DNA of 37,204 nt from a virus: positions 1 through 37,204 of IMG/VR virus record IMGVR_UViG_3300043331_001671; one strand, 5' to 3'. A model generated the notes under the pieces. It was not told the DNA's origin. It saw only the letters and a program-made list of their open reading frames with translations, and made no database searches. Positions 30,268 through 36,592 of the stretch are shown one piece after another. The translations under genes and the position numbers were made by a program. Position 1 is the first letter of the stretch. The number at the start of each line of letters is the position of its first letter.

Positions 30268-30543
30268 ATGGATGAGACGTTTTTTCAGGCGTGGGCGCAG
30301 GAGCTGCGCGCCTTCCATCAGGATACGGTGGCGCGGCTGGCGGCGCATGAGGAGCAGATGCAGGAGATGCGGGCCGAGCGGCAGGTGTGGATGCAGACGC
30401 ACGCGCGGCAGATGGCTGGCTTGCAGGCCATCATGGACCGATTGGCCGCCGGGGTGATCGACCACCAAGGCCGGATCAGCCAGAACGAACGGACGTTCGA
30501 GGCCTTGACGACCACGTTGCAGGCGATCAACGCGAAACTGTAA
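30268..30543 (+). CDS. Coiled-coil protein, first gene of the hairpin operon
   Basis: 91 aa, ATG at 30268 with GAGGAG 8 nt upstream. Almost entirely helical with heptads and Gln/Met/Arg-rich helices (LRAFHQDTVARLAAHEEQMQ; MQTHARQMAGLQAIMDRLA; HQGRISQNERTFEALTTTL). No enzyme motif. Divergent from the AT-hook/XRE gene; its product may form a multimer or be a DNA- or protein-binding accessory factor. Confidence 0.65.
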   Translation: MDETFFQAWAQELRAFHQDTVARLAAHEEQMQEMRAERQVWMQTHARQMAGLQAIMDRLAAGVIDHQGRISQNERTFEALTTTLQAINAKL

Positions 30544-30552
30544 GACAACAAC

Positions 30553-30591
30553 GCCCTCCCGGATGGAACCGCCAAGCTCTGCCGGGAGGGC
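30553..30591 (+). other. Intergenic hairpin 1
   Basis: GCCCTCCCGG (30553-30562) and CCGGGAGGGC (30582-30591): perfect 10-bp stem, 19-nt loop, no U-tract; 35 nt before the start of the SWIM gene. Confidence 0.6.
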
Positions 30592-30626
30592 ATCAAGTAA
30601 CCTCCACGTGGAGTGAAAGGATACCA

Positions 30627-31220
30627 ATGTCTACGATACCACAAATCTACACCGCTGACCACACGATTGCTTTTGATCACGCCCTGCGCGACGCCCGCAC
30701 GCAGCTCCCCCGCACCGCCGACCCGGCGCGGGCGGATCGCGGGCTGGTGCTGGCCTTGAACGGGCATGTGACGCTGGAGAGCCCCCGCGTGGCGCACGTG
30801 ACCAGCGAGAAGGATCCCGAGGTGGTCTATCACGTGTCCAGATGGGCCTGTGACTGCCCGGACAGTCAGCGCCGCCTGGCGCAGCGCACGGACGACACGA
30901 CGCCGCTCGGGCACTATTGGTGTAAACATCAGTACAGTGTGGCGCTGATGGGCCTGGCACACGTGAATCTGGTGCTCAAGGGCTACGTGCCCGCGGCGGC
31001 TGAGGTGTGGTATCCCGCCGTCAGTCTGGAGGAGTGGGCGTATGGCGTGGGCGGCTGGGCGGTGGAGCAGAAAGGCGGCGCCTGGTGGTTCGAGCCGCGC
31101 GAGGGGCGCCCCGGCTGGTATACGGACAGCACGATGCTGGAATTGTGGGACAAGCGGCCGTGTCACGAGACGCACTGGCACGGCGAGGTGAGCCGGTGGG
31201 AACAATGGCTGAAAGGGTGA
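30627..31220 (+). CDS. SWIM zinc-finger protein
   Basis: 197 aa from the ATG at 30627 (AAAGG SD). RWACDCPD (C75-x-C77) and GHYWCKH (C99-x-H101) form the SWIM pattern C-x-C-x(n)-C-x-H. The N-terminus is polar with one beta-rich strand (VLALNGHVTLES). The C-terminal half is Trp-rich (EEWAYGVGGWAVEQKGGAWW; RWEQWLKG). SWIM fingers bind DNA or proteins and occur in recombination and transposase factors. The function here is unknown. It follows the coiled-coil gene after a 30553-30591 hairpin. Confidence 0.7.
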   Translation: MSTIPQIYTADHTIAFDHALRDARTQLPRTADPARADRGLVLALNGHVTLESPRVAHVTSEKDPEVVYHVSRWACDCPDSQRRLAQRTDDTTPLGHYWCKHQYSVALMGLAHVNLVLKGYVPAAAEVWYPAVSLEEWAYGVGGWAVEQKGGAWWFEPREGRPGWYTDSTMLELWDKRPCHETHWHGEVSRWEQWLKG

Positions 31221-31254
31221 CAGGACGTAACGGTGAGTGACAGCACGCAACGTT

Positions 31255-31281
31255 GGAGCCGCACGGAACCGGGGCGGCTCC
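31255..31281 (+). other. Intergenic hairpin 2
   Basis: GGAGCCGC (31255-31262) pairs with GCGGCTCC (31274-31281), 11-nt loop, upstream of the gene starting at 31338. Confidence 0.55.
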
Positions 31282-31337
31282 CCGAACACGCAAGACCTGG
31301 TGAGTTGTTTGGCTCATCGTTGGAGGAGAGGCGACGT

Positions 31338-31718
31338 ATGACCGAGATGACCCTGACCCATGCCCAGCCCGCCGCCGTCCCGGCCGCCGTGCCGCCGGCC
31401 GAGTTCCCGCTGAGCACGCTGTGCCTGAAGGTGAAGGTGGGCGATGTCGAGATGAGTTGGACCCTCAGAGGCGACGACAGCGACGTGGCGCGCCGCCTGC
31501 CGCGGGCGCTGGCGACGATCAAGAAGTTGCAGGAGGACGGGAAAATCCCCCAGGCCGCCAGGCCGGAGCCCCAGCCGCCGTTAGAGGAGCGGGCCGACTG
31601 GTGCCCCATCCATCAGGTGGCGATGATCCGCCAAGAAAACGACCGCGGCGCCTGGTGGAGCCACCGGGTGCCCGAAGGCGGCTATTGCAAAGGGAAGCGC
31701 CGGAAGGCCGGCGCGTAA
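31338..31718 (+). CDS. Zinc-binding hypothetical protein
   Basis: 126 aa from the ATG at 31338 with GGAGGAG ~9 nt upstream; a GTG at 31233 would add 35 residues but crosses hairpin 2, so I prefer the ATG. N-terminus Ala/Pro-rich, then LCLKVKVGDVEMSWTLRGDD (strands) and a helix RRLPRALATIKKLQ. C-terminal DWCPIHQVAMIRQENDRGAW and GGYCKGKRRK give C-x2-H and C, a zinc-ribbon-like end. The strand-helix plus zinc tail may form a nucleic-acid-binding module. Family unknown. Confidence 0.6.
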   Translation: MTEMTLTHAQPAAVPAAVPPAEFPLSTLCLKVKVGDVEMSWTLRGDDSDVARRLPRALATIKKLQEDGKIPQAARPEPQPPLEERADWCPIHQVAMIRQENDRGAWWSHRVPEGGYCKGKRRKAGA

Positions 31719-31727
31719 CGACGACAC

Positions 31728-31745
31728 GGGGGCCGCAGGGCTCCC
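31728..31745 (+). other. Intergenic hairpin 3
   Basis: GGGGGCC (31728-31734) pairs with GGCTCCC (31739-31745) around the 4-nt loop GCAG (one G-U pair). The SD AGAGGAG starts at the next base. Confidence 0.6.
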
Positions 31746-31758
31746 AGAGGAGCTGACG

Positions 31759-31944
31759 ATGACCTATCCCGGTCTCACCAACGAGCATAGACGGCGGGAG
31801 ATCGCCCGGCATCTGCGGATGCTGCGGCGGCTGGAGCGGCAGCCGACGACGCTGCCCGGCGTCCTGGCCTCGGCGTGCCGCCAGGCGTATCGGCACGAAC
31901 AGCGGGGCGCCCGCGACCTGTTGCGCCTGCTCTACGGCGCGTAA
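31759..31944 (+). CDS. Small basic helical protein
   Basis: 61 aa, GAGGAG SD. HRRREIARHLRMLRRLERQP then HEQRGARDLLRLLYGA, two Arg-rich amphipathic helices. No family recognised. The gene lies between two hairpin-SD leaders and so belongs to the same operon logic as its neighbours. Confidence 0.5.
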   Translation: MTYPGLTNEHRRREIARHLRMLRRLERQPTTLPGVLASACRQAYRHEQRGARDLLRLLYGA

Positions 31945-31953
31945 CGACGCGAC

Positions 31954-31970
31954 GGGGGCCACGTGCCCCC
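31954..31970 (+). other. Intergenic hairpin 4
   Basis: GGGGGC (31954-31959), loop CACGT, GCCCCC (31965-31970), then AGAGGAG SD. Starts 10 bp after the stop of the previous gene. Confidence 0.6.
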
Positions 31971-31983
31971 AGAGGAGACACCC

Positions 31984-32262
31984 ATGCAATGCCCTATACA
32001 CCACCGTTACTACGACTATGAAGACTGTTGCCCTCGCTGTGCCGACGAGGCGATCGAGCCCGCGCCCTGGCGCCACAGCCTGGTCGTGGATTTGAGCGCG
32101 CACACCCTCACCTGGCACCTGGAGCGCTTCCGCGCGCTTATCGAGGGCGAGGCGCAGCGCCTGGCGCGCGAGGACGGCATCACGCTGCACGCGGACGTGA
32201 CCGCGATGGTGCTGACCACCCTGGACGTGCTGAGTACGGCCACGCACGCCCGGCAGCACTAA
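31984..32262 (+). CDS. Small zinc-binding protein
   Basis: 92 aa from the ATG at 31984. MQCPIHHRYYDYEDCCPRCA carries C-x2-H ... CC-x2-C, a possible zinc ribbon at the N-terminus. The remainder is helical (LERFRALIEGEAQRLARE, VTAMVLTTLDVLSTA). No family recognised. It is preceded by hairpin 4 and followed by hairpin 5. Confidence 0.6.
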   Translation: MQCPIHHRYYDYEDCCPRCADEAIEPAPWRHSLVVDLSAHTLTWHLERFRALIEGEAQRLAREDGITLHADVTAMVLTTLDVLSTATHARQH

Positions 32263-32271
32263 CACCGACAC

Positions 32272-32289
32272 GGGGGCCCCGGGGCCCCC
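32272..32289 (+). other. Intergenic hairpin 5 (perfect palindrome)
   Basis: GGGGGCCCC/GGGGCCCCC, a perfect 18-bp palindrome, followed by CAGGAG SD for 32304. Confidence 0.6.
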
Positions 32290-32303
32290 TGCAGGAGACG
32301 ACG

Positions 32304-32579
32304 ATGGAGACGAAAGATGCCACCATCCAGATGGTGGATGCCCACTGGTATATCGTGCGCCATGGGGAGCTGCTGGGCCCCTTCGAGTCAGCTGCCGAGG
32401 CGGGGCTCAACCGTGACATGCAGGCGGCGCGGACGTCCGGCGGCCCGGAGGCGATTGCCCCCGGCACCGTGCTGGGCGACGCCATAACGGCCTTTTACCG
32501 GGCACCGACCTCACGCCAGCGGCAAGCGGTCTACGAGGCCTATCTGGCCCGCCGCACGCACGGCGAGCCGAGCGCCTGA
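32304..32579 (+). CDS. Small hypothetical protein
   Basis: 91 aa. TIQMVDAHWYIVRHGELLGP and FESAAEAGLNRDMQAA read as strand-turn-strand then helix; the first part resembles a small barrel. TSRQRQAVYEAYLARRTHGE is a basic helix. No family recognised. CAGGAG SD 6 nt upstream of the ATG at 32304. Confidence 0.55.
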   Translation: METKDATIQMVDAHWYIVRHGELLGPFESAAEAGLNRDMQAARTSGGPEAIAPGTVLGDAITAFYRAPTSRQRQAVYEAYLARRTHGEPSA

Positions 32580-32592
32580 CCGCACCACATCC

Positions 32593-32615
32593 GCCGCCGC
32601 ACGGACGCCGGCGGC
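32593..32615 (+). other. Intergenic hairpin 6
   Basis: GCCGCCG (32593-32599) pairs with CGGCGGC (32609-32615), 9-nt loop, in the 83-nt gap before the 2-TM gene. Confidence 0.5.
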
Positions 32616-32662
32616 ACGTTGAGGGCCAGGGAGCGGCCACGGCTCGCGACAAGGAGCGCACG

Positions 32663-32890
32663 ATGGATTTTCTCCGCGAGGCCTGGACGCTTGGATGGCT
32701 CTCGTTCAGTGTCCTGTTTTTGAGTACCGGGTTCTTCCTGTTCCTGAAGATGCTGCTCGAAGATGCCCAGGCCGGCACGCCCCCGGAGCACTGGCTCCGT
32801 GCCGGCTGGCCCCTCCTTGCCTGTGGGATCGTGAGCTTTGTGCTGGGCGTGCTCGGCGTGGTGGCGAAACTCCGTGGCGTACTCCCCTAG
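32663..32890 (+). CDS. Two-transmembrane-segment protein (possible holin)
   Basis: 75 aa; ATG at 32663, AAGGAG SD. Two membrane helices at about residues 11-31 (LGWLSFSVLFLSTGFFLFL) and 48-68 (WPLLACGIVSFVLGVLGVV) separated by an acidic loop. The size and topology fit class II holins, but many small membrane proteins look the same, and no endolysin lies next to it. Its stop overlaps the integrase stop by 4 bp (convergent). Confidence 0.5.
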   Translation: MDFLREAWTLGWLSFSVLFLSTGFFLFLKMLLEDAQAGTPPEHWLRAGWPLLACGIVSFVLGVLGVVAKLRGVLP

Positions 32891-34050
32891 CCCTCCCCCC
32901 TGAGCACCCGCGCCAGCGCCGCGCCGGTCTGGGCGGCGGCGGCGTGGGCGACGGCGTCGGCGATGTGGCTGTAGCGCTGCGTCGTCTGCGCCCGCTGGTG
33001 CCCCAGCAGCTTGCCCACCTGGGAGAGAGAGAGCCCATCCCCCACCGCAATCGACGCATAGGTGTGGCGAAGGTCATGCAGTCGCACATCGGTCAAAGCG
33101 GCCAGACGCCGCAGACGATACCAGGGGCGCCGTAAATCGTTCCAGGGATGGCCGGGAATGGTCCCGGGGAGGACGTAGGGGTTGCCCGGGGTCCTGGGCA
33201 AGGACTGGAGGACCTCCAGGGCTTGTGGGGAAAAATAGAGCGATTTGGGGCCGGTTTTGGACGTCGGCAGCCGTGCCTCTCCCGTCTGCCAGTCGATGTG
33301 CTCCCACTTCATCCCCTTGATCTCGCCGCTCCGTGCCCCGGTAAGCAGCAGCAACCGGATCCCGCCAACGACACTCGTATGCTCCGTGCGTGTCGCCGCT
33401 GCTGCCTCCAGGATAGACCACAGCCGCTGCGCTTCGTCCGGCGTGAGATAGCGTTCTCTCGGACGCTCGACAAAGCGCGGCAGGCGCCAGACGGGATGCG
33501 TCAGGGCGGCACGCCATTCCCACCGCTCCGCCCAGGTAAAGAGCAGCGACACGAGGTTCACGACGCGATTGGCGAGCACGGGACGGTCCCCCAGCGTGTT
33601 CTGGAGGGTCAGGACCTCCGCACGGGTGACCGCCTGGACCTCGCGCGTTCCCAGGGCGGGCAGGATATGATGCCGGAGGAGACTGCGGTATTTCCGCTGG
33701 CTCTCGGGGGCGTTCTTGCGCGCCGCCACCTCGCAGAGATACCGCGCCGCCAGCTCCGCCACCGTATGGACAACCTGGACCGGCTGCGCCGCCGGATCGT
33801 CCCCGCGCTCCACCGCCGCCAGCCATTGCCGTGCCTGTGACCGCGCTTCCTCGACGGTGAGCACACCATAGCGTCCGATCGAGCGCTTGCGTTGCTGACC
33901 ACTGGGCAGCCGATATTGCACGTAGAAGCGCTTCGGCCCGCCGCCTGGACGGACCCGGACGCCAAAGCCGGGCAGGGCACTATCCCAGAGCATGTATTCC
34001 TTGCCGGTGTCGTCGAGCCCTTCGACGAGACTTTTGGTGAGTCGCGGCAT
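32887..34050 (-). CDS. int: Tyrosine-family site-specific integrase
   Basis: 387 aa. N-terminal DUF4102-type arm-binding domain (LWDSALPGFGVRVRPGGGPK, RYGVLTVEEARSQA). The catalytic domain has R240 (TGARSGEI), K265 (TSKTG), H325-x2-R328 (HDLRHTY), H351 (LGHQ) and nucleophile Y360 (TTQRYSHI). All six residues are present, so it should be active. It is leftward and convergent with the 2-TM gene; 270 bp with repeats follow upstream, next to the XRE repressor. Confidence 0.93.
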   Translation of the reverse strand: MPRLTKSLVEGLDDTGKEYMLWDSALPGFGVRVRPGGGPKRFYVQYRLPSGQQRKRSIGRYGVLTVEEARSQARQWLAAVERGDDPAAQPVQVVHTVAELAARYLCEVAARKNAPESQRKYRSLLRHHILPALGTREVQAVTRAEVLTLQNTLGDRPVLANRVVNLVSLLFTWAERWEWRAALTHPVWRLPRFVERPRERYLTPDEAQRLWSILEAAAATRTEHTSVVGGIRLLLLTGARSGEIKGMKWEHIDWQTGEARLPTSKTGPKSLYFSPQALEVLQSLPRTPGNPYVLPGTIPGHPWNDLRRPWYRLRRLAALTDVRLHDLRHTYASIAVGDGLSLSQVGKLLGHQRAQTTQRYSHIADAVAHAAAAQTGAALARVLRGEG

Positions 34051-34070
34051 GCCAGATCTCCTTGCCTAAG

Positions 34071-34317
34071 GTGGGCAGCAGATGGGAAGCCAGCCGATCA
34101 CGGCTGGCCATGGGTTATCATGGATCCTGCACCATCATGCACCACGGGACAGGGGTCTCATAGTGGCCATTTTCCTTGTCCATCCCCCCGCAAGACGGTT
34201 TCCCATGGCTGGCCATGGGAGCTGGAGCGGGAAGTATGCCATACCGTGTCGAGAGGCATTGTCCCCTCTGGAGAGGGGAGAGCGCGGCCCCACCGGTGTG
34301 TGTGGGCAGCACATGGG
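34071..34317. repeat. Direct and inverted repeats upstream of integrase (possible attP/arm sites)
   Basis: Direct repeat GTGGGCAGCA-G/C-ATGGG at 34071-34086 and 34302-34317 (15/16). GGCTGGCCATGGG is exact at 34102-34114 and 34207-34219. Inverted repeats: CCAGCCG-ATCA-CGGCTGG (34090-34107), CCCATGGC-TG-GCCATGGG (34202-34219) and CCCCTCT-GG-AGAGGGG (34263-34278). There is no gene here. The pattern fits integrase/excisionase binding sites around an attachment site; the core is not identified. Confidence 0.5.
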
Positions 34318-34322
34318 CAGCC

Positions 34323-34721
34323 TCAGGAGAACAACAGGAAGTCATCGCCACGCGAACGGACATGCCACTGATGCGTCATCAGCAACAACGTCCGGATCTG
34401 TTCCCGCATCTCCAGAGGAAACTGATTCAGCATGTAGACCAGATCGTCGGAGAGAGCTGGCGGTTCCGGTTCATACCGCAGCAACGCATCAATCGACTTT
34501 TGCAAATAGGCGGAAATGGCAATGAGATGGGGGAGGGACGGGAGCACCTTGCCTTTTTCGATGTTCGAAATCTGCGTGTGCCCACGATAGCCCGCTCCGG
34601 CCCCTAAATCGGTTTGCTTCATGCCGCGCTGCTTCCGGTATGTCTTGACATTCCGGCCCAAGATCTGCTTGAGGTCGTCTTCTTCCCACAACACCACTGT
34701 CTCTCCTTCAATGTGTGTCAT
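34323..34721 (-). CDS. XRE-family repressor (CI-like)
   Basis: 132 aa from ATG 34721; longer frames run back through the regulatory region. LGRNVKTYRKQRGMKQTDLG then GYRGHTQISNIEKGKVLPSL is a Cro/C1-type HTH; the C-terminal part (ALLRYEPEPPALSDDLVYML) may oligomerise, but no LexA-type protease domain is present. A TATAAT lies 7 nt upstream of the ATG and there is no SD, so the message may be leaderless. Alternatively a GTG (codon 9-10) after AAGGAG is the start. Adjacent to integrase and divergent from the Cro-like gene, so this is the expected lysogeny repressor. Confidence 0.8.
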   Translation of the reverse strand: MTHIEGETVVLWEEDDLKQILGRNVKTYRKQRGMKQTDLGAGAGYRGHTQISNIEKGKVLPSLPHLIAISAYLQKSIDALLRYEPEPPALSDDLVYMLNQFPLEMREQIRTLLLMTHQWHVRSRGDDFLLFS

Positions 34722-34728
34722 ACACACA
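34712..34728. promoter_or_regulatory. Operator O1 over the repressor start codon
   Basis: TGTGTGT-CAT-ACACACA, a perfect palindrome with 7-bp arms whose centre is the start codon of the XRE repressor (on the minus strand). The -10 TATAAT (34734-34729) is adjacent, so binding would shut the repressor gene. Confidence 0.6.
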
Positions 34729-34798
34729 ATTATACGTAGTGGGATGTGAGATGCATGCCAAAAATTGTTCCTATGACCTACAAGAGCAAGGAGAAAAA

Positions 34799-34815
34799 TG
34801 TGTCTGATACGCACA
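34799..34815. promoter_or_regulatory. Operator O2 between the divergent regulators
   Basis: TGTGTCTGATACGCACA matches the O1 palindrome at 14 of 17 positions. It lies 16 bp upstream of the -35 of the rightward promoter. Confidence 0.6.
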
Positions 34816-34830
34816 AAAGGCAAAATGTTC

Positions 34831-34859
34831 TTGTGGCACACATTTCTCTGCGATATACT
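34831..34859 (+). promoter_or_regulatory. Early rightward promoter TTGTGG-N17-TATACT
   Basis: -35 TTGTGG (34831-34836), 17-bp spacer, -10 TATACT (34854-34859). A degenerate operator-like GTGGCACACA overlaps the -35. It drives the Cro-like gene and the replication operon. Confidence 0.7.
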
Positions 34860-34885
34860 GTGTTCCATAGTGACATGGAGGGCGT

Positions 34886-35125
34886 ATGGAACCACAGCAA
34901 GGAATGGTGCTGGTGGCCCTCCGCAAGGCGAAACATCTGACGCAAGCCCAGCTCGCCACGCTCGCCGCGATGAACCGCTCGACGCTCGCCCACTATGAAC
35001 GCGGGGCTTTGCGTTGTTTACCTGCTGTCAAGCTCTATCGTCTTGCCAGGGCGCTCGACACGACCATGGATGACTTGTTTGCACGTTTGCACCCGGAGGA
35101 GGTGACACATGCCAGCGGTCCCTAA
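34886..35125 (+). CDS. Cro-like XRE regulator
   Basis: 79 aa. MVLVALRKAKHLTQAQLATL then AAMNRSTLAHYERGALRCLP is a compact HTH of the Cro/C1 type; the tail (LARALDTTMDDLFARLHPEE) is short. GGAGGG precedes the ATG at 34886 closely, and a second ATG at codon 7 has AAGGA. Divergent from the XRE repressor over two related palindromes. It is the first gene of the early operon, the normal place for Cro. Confidence 0.8.
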   Translation: MEPQQGMVLVALRKAKHLTQAQLATLAAMNRSTLAHYERGALRCLPAVKLYRLARALDTTMDDLFARLHPEEVTHASGP

Positions 35126-35402
35126 CCGCCTGCCGCACCTGGTGCGCCGCCTCGTGACGCTCGCGCCAGACGCCTACTACCTCCCCAGCGAGGTGGCGGC
35201 CTATATGCGGGTATCGCTGGCGACGCTCGAATACTGGCGACGCGTGGGCGGTGGGCCAGACTTTGTGCGCTTGAAGAATCGCCAGATCCGCTACTACGGC
35301 CAGGACGTGCGCGCGTGGATGCAGCAGCAGCGCCGCCGCACCACGTCCGACGCTTCGAGCGCGCCGCTGCGGGTGGTGGGGCAGGAGGGACGCCGTGGCT
35401 GA
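35109..35402 (+). CDS. MerR/HTH_17-type DNA-binding protein (possible excisionase)
   Basis: 97 aa, SD AGGAGG. YYLPSEVAAYMRVSLATLEY then WRRVGGGPDFVRLKNRQIRY is the winged-helix pattern of HTH_17 proteins, used by excisionases and other phage DNA-benders. The C-terminal QQQRRRTTSDAS is basic. It overlaps the Cro-like gene by 17 bp. An excisionase role is suggested by family and context, but it could be a regulator. Confidence 0.68.
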   Translation: MPAVPNRLPHLVRRLVTLAPDAYYLPSEVAAYMRVSLATLEYWRRVGGGPDFVRLKNRQIRYYGQDVRAWMQQQRRRTTSDASSAPLRVVGQEGRRG

Positions 35403-35619
35403 GCCCTTCCTGGACGCTGACGACATTGGCCCGGTGCCGCTGCATCACGTGCTCGCCGTGCTGGAGGGGCATCTGCGGCTGTGTGATCTGCTCTACCCCG
35501 GCAAGGTGGCGGCGGGCGAGTTGACCCACGCGGAAGCAGCCCTGCTCTACCGCGGCTGGGTGGCGGCGCGGCGCGTGGTGCTTCAGGCGATGCAGTTGGC
35601 GTTGCCGCTGAAAGGATGA
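35395..35619 (+). CDS. Small hypothetical early protein
   Basis: 74 aa, GTG start at 35395 (GTGGCTGAG) overlapping the previous stop. Helical: LDADDIGPVPLHHVLAVLEG, then LTHAEAALLYRGWVAARRVV. No family. Its stop overlaps the next gene by ATGA, so it is part of a coupled series. Confidence 0.5.
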   Translation: MAEPFLDADDIGPVPLHHVLAVLEGHLRLCDLLYPGKVAAGELTHAEAALLYRGWVAARRVVLQAMQLALPLKG

Positions 35620-36032
35620 CCATGACTGGCCAACAACGCATCGCCTTCACACACCCGTGTTACGACGCGGAGGAATGCTCCCATGGCCGCTACCGCGTGC
35701 AGCGGCAGACGGAGGGCGTCCGGCTCTCCGTGATCGTGACCGTCAATATCGGCTTGGAATGAGCGGCATTCTTCCACAGCAGGCCGCTGTGGCATTGCAG
35801 TGTCGCCCTGTGGGAGCTGGCCCATCCCCTCCCGCTGACCGCCTGGCTCGACCGCCATTGGCGCCTGGCTGCTCGCACGCATGCGCTGCATCTGAGCGGC
35901 GTCGGGAGCCAGACGGACGAAGTCCGGGAGGACGGCGGCATCGCCTGGCATCTGCGCCGGGTGTGTACGCCGGAGGAAATCACCCTGCTGACCCGTCGGG
36001 GAGCCTGGCCACGGCCTGGAGGCACCGGATGA
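35616..36032 (+). pseudogene. Early protein interrupted by an in-frame TGA
   Basis: The frame opens at ATG 35616 (coupled to the previous gene) and reads 48 codons to a TGA at 35760-35762. The same frame then continues 89 codons to TGA 36030-36032, which overlaps the start of the XRE gene (36029). The second part is clearly protein-like (LWHCSVALWELAHPLPLTAW; GGIAWHLRRVCTPEEITLLT), whereas the other frames there are Arg/Pro-rich noise. So one gene of 138 residues seems to be cut by one stop (a Trp codon TGG to TGA is the simplest idea). It could be a nonsense mutation, a sequencing error, or UGA read-through. No family is recognised. Confidence 0.62.
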
Positions 36033-36379
36033 GCCAGGACAAAAGGCGTATAGAGAAGTACCTATATTCTGAGGGAAAGATGAGCCAGACACAGACTGTC
36101 GTGCTCAAAGGGTCCCTGGTGCGCCTGCTCCGCACCCGGCAGCACCTGACGCAACGGGAGCTGGCGGCCGCGGTGGGCAAGTATCAACCCGATATTAGCG
36201 CCCTGGAGCATGGGCGCTATGGCAAGGTCTACCCGCAGACGCTGCAGGCACTCGCCCAGGCGCTGGGCGTGGCCATGGAGGATCTGGTGGGGGAGGAACG
36301 GGCGGCTGTCGTGGCACCAGAGGCACCGGACCGGCGCGGCCGCTGGCCCGGGGGCTGGGGCGACGCGGCAGGCGCCTGA
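36029..36379 (+). CDS. XRE-family HTH protein, early operon
   Basis: 116 aa from ATG 36029, or 99 aa from ATG 36080, which has the better SD (GAGGG). GSLVRLLRTRQHLTQRELAA, then AVGKYQPDISALEHGRYGKV and LQALAQALGVAMEDLVGEE form the Cro/C1-type HTH with its usual follow-on helix. The C-terminal RRGRWPGGWGDAAGA is Gly/Arg-rich. It may regulate the replication genes just downstream. Confidence 0.75.
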   Translation: MSQDKRRIEKYLYSEGKMSQTQTVVLKGSLVRLLRTRQHLTQRELAAAVGKYQPDISALEHGRYGKVYPQTLQALAQALGVAMEDLVGEERAAVVAPEAPDRRGRWPGGWGDAAGA

Positions 36380-36383
36380 CGTG

Positions 36384-36424
36384 CCACCGCCCGGGGGCAA
36401 GGGGATGGCGCACCCGGGCGGTGG
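36384..36424 (+). terminator. Perfect 12-bp GC hairpin downstream of the early XRE gene
   Basis: CCACCGCCCGGG (36384-36395) and CCCGGGCGGTGG (36413-36424), 17-nt loop, no U-tract. Almost the same arms as the hairpin after the methylase (2934-2976). It may be a weak terminator, an antiterminator target, or a processing site. The rest of the gap to 36592 contains CTCCTC-CGG-GAGGAG (36535-36549). Confidence 0.45.
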
Positions 36425-36592
36425 GAAGGGCAGGAATCCCACAGAATCTCTTCTCCTGGTTGTCGTGCAGGAGCAGAGGTGAAGCAGTATACCACACTCG
36501 TTCTGGAGTCCCTACCGCCAGAATCTCCTCCGGGAGGAGCGCCCGCGTGTTCACGTTTCTGAGTGTGTCCCACTGTTTCTGGAAGGAGGGTT

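Noticed and set aside
34323-34895. 190-aa version of the XRE repressor
   Set aside because: Its first 58 codons cross the divergent promoters and operators; the HTH starts near ATG 34721.
35657-36028. Long frame upstream of the early XRE gene as its N-terminus
   Set aside because: This part is Pro/Arg-rich noise opposite the better +1 frame that reads through the TGA at 35760; the XRE start is at 36029 or 36080.
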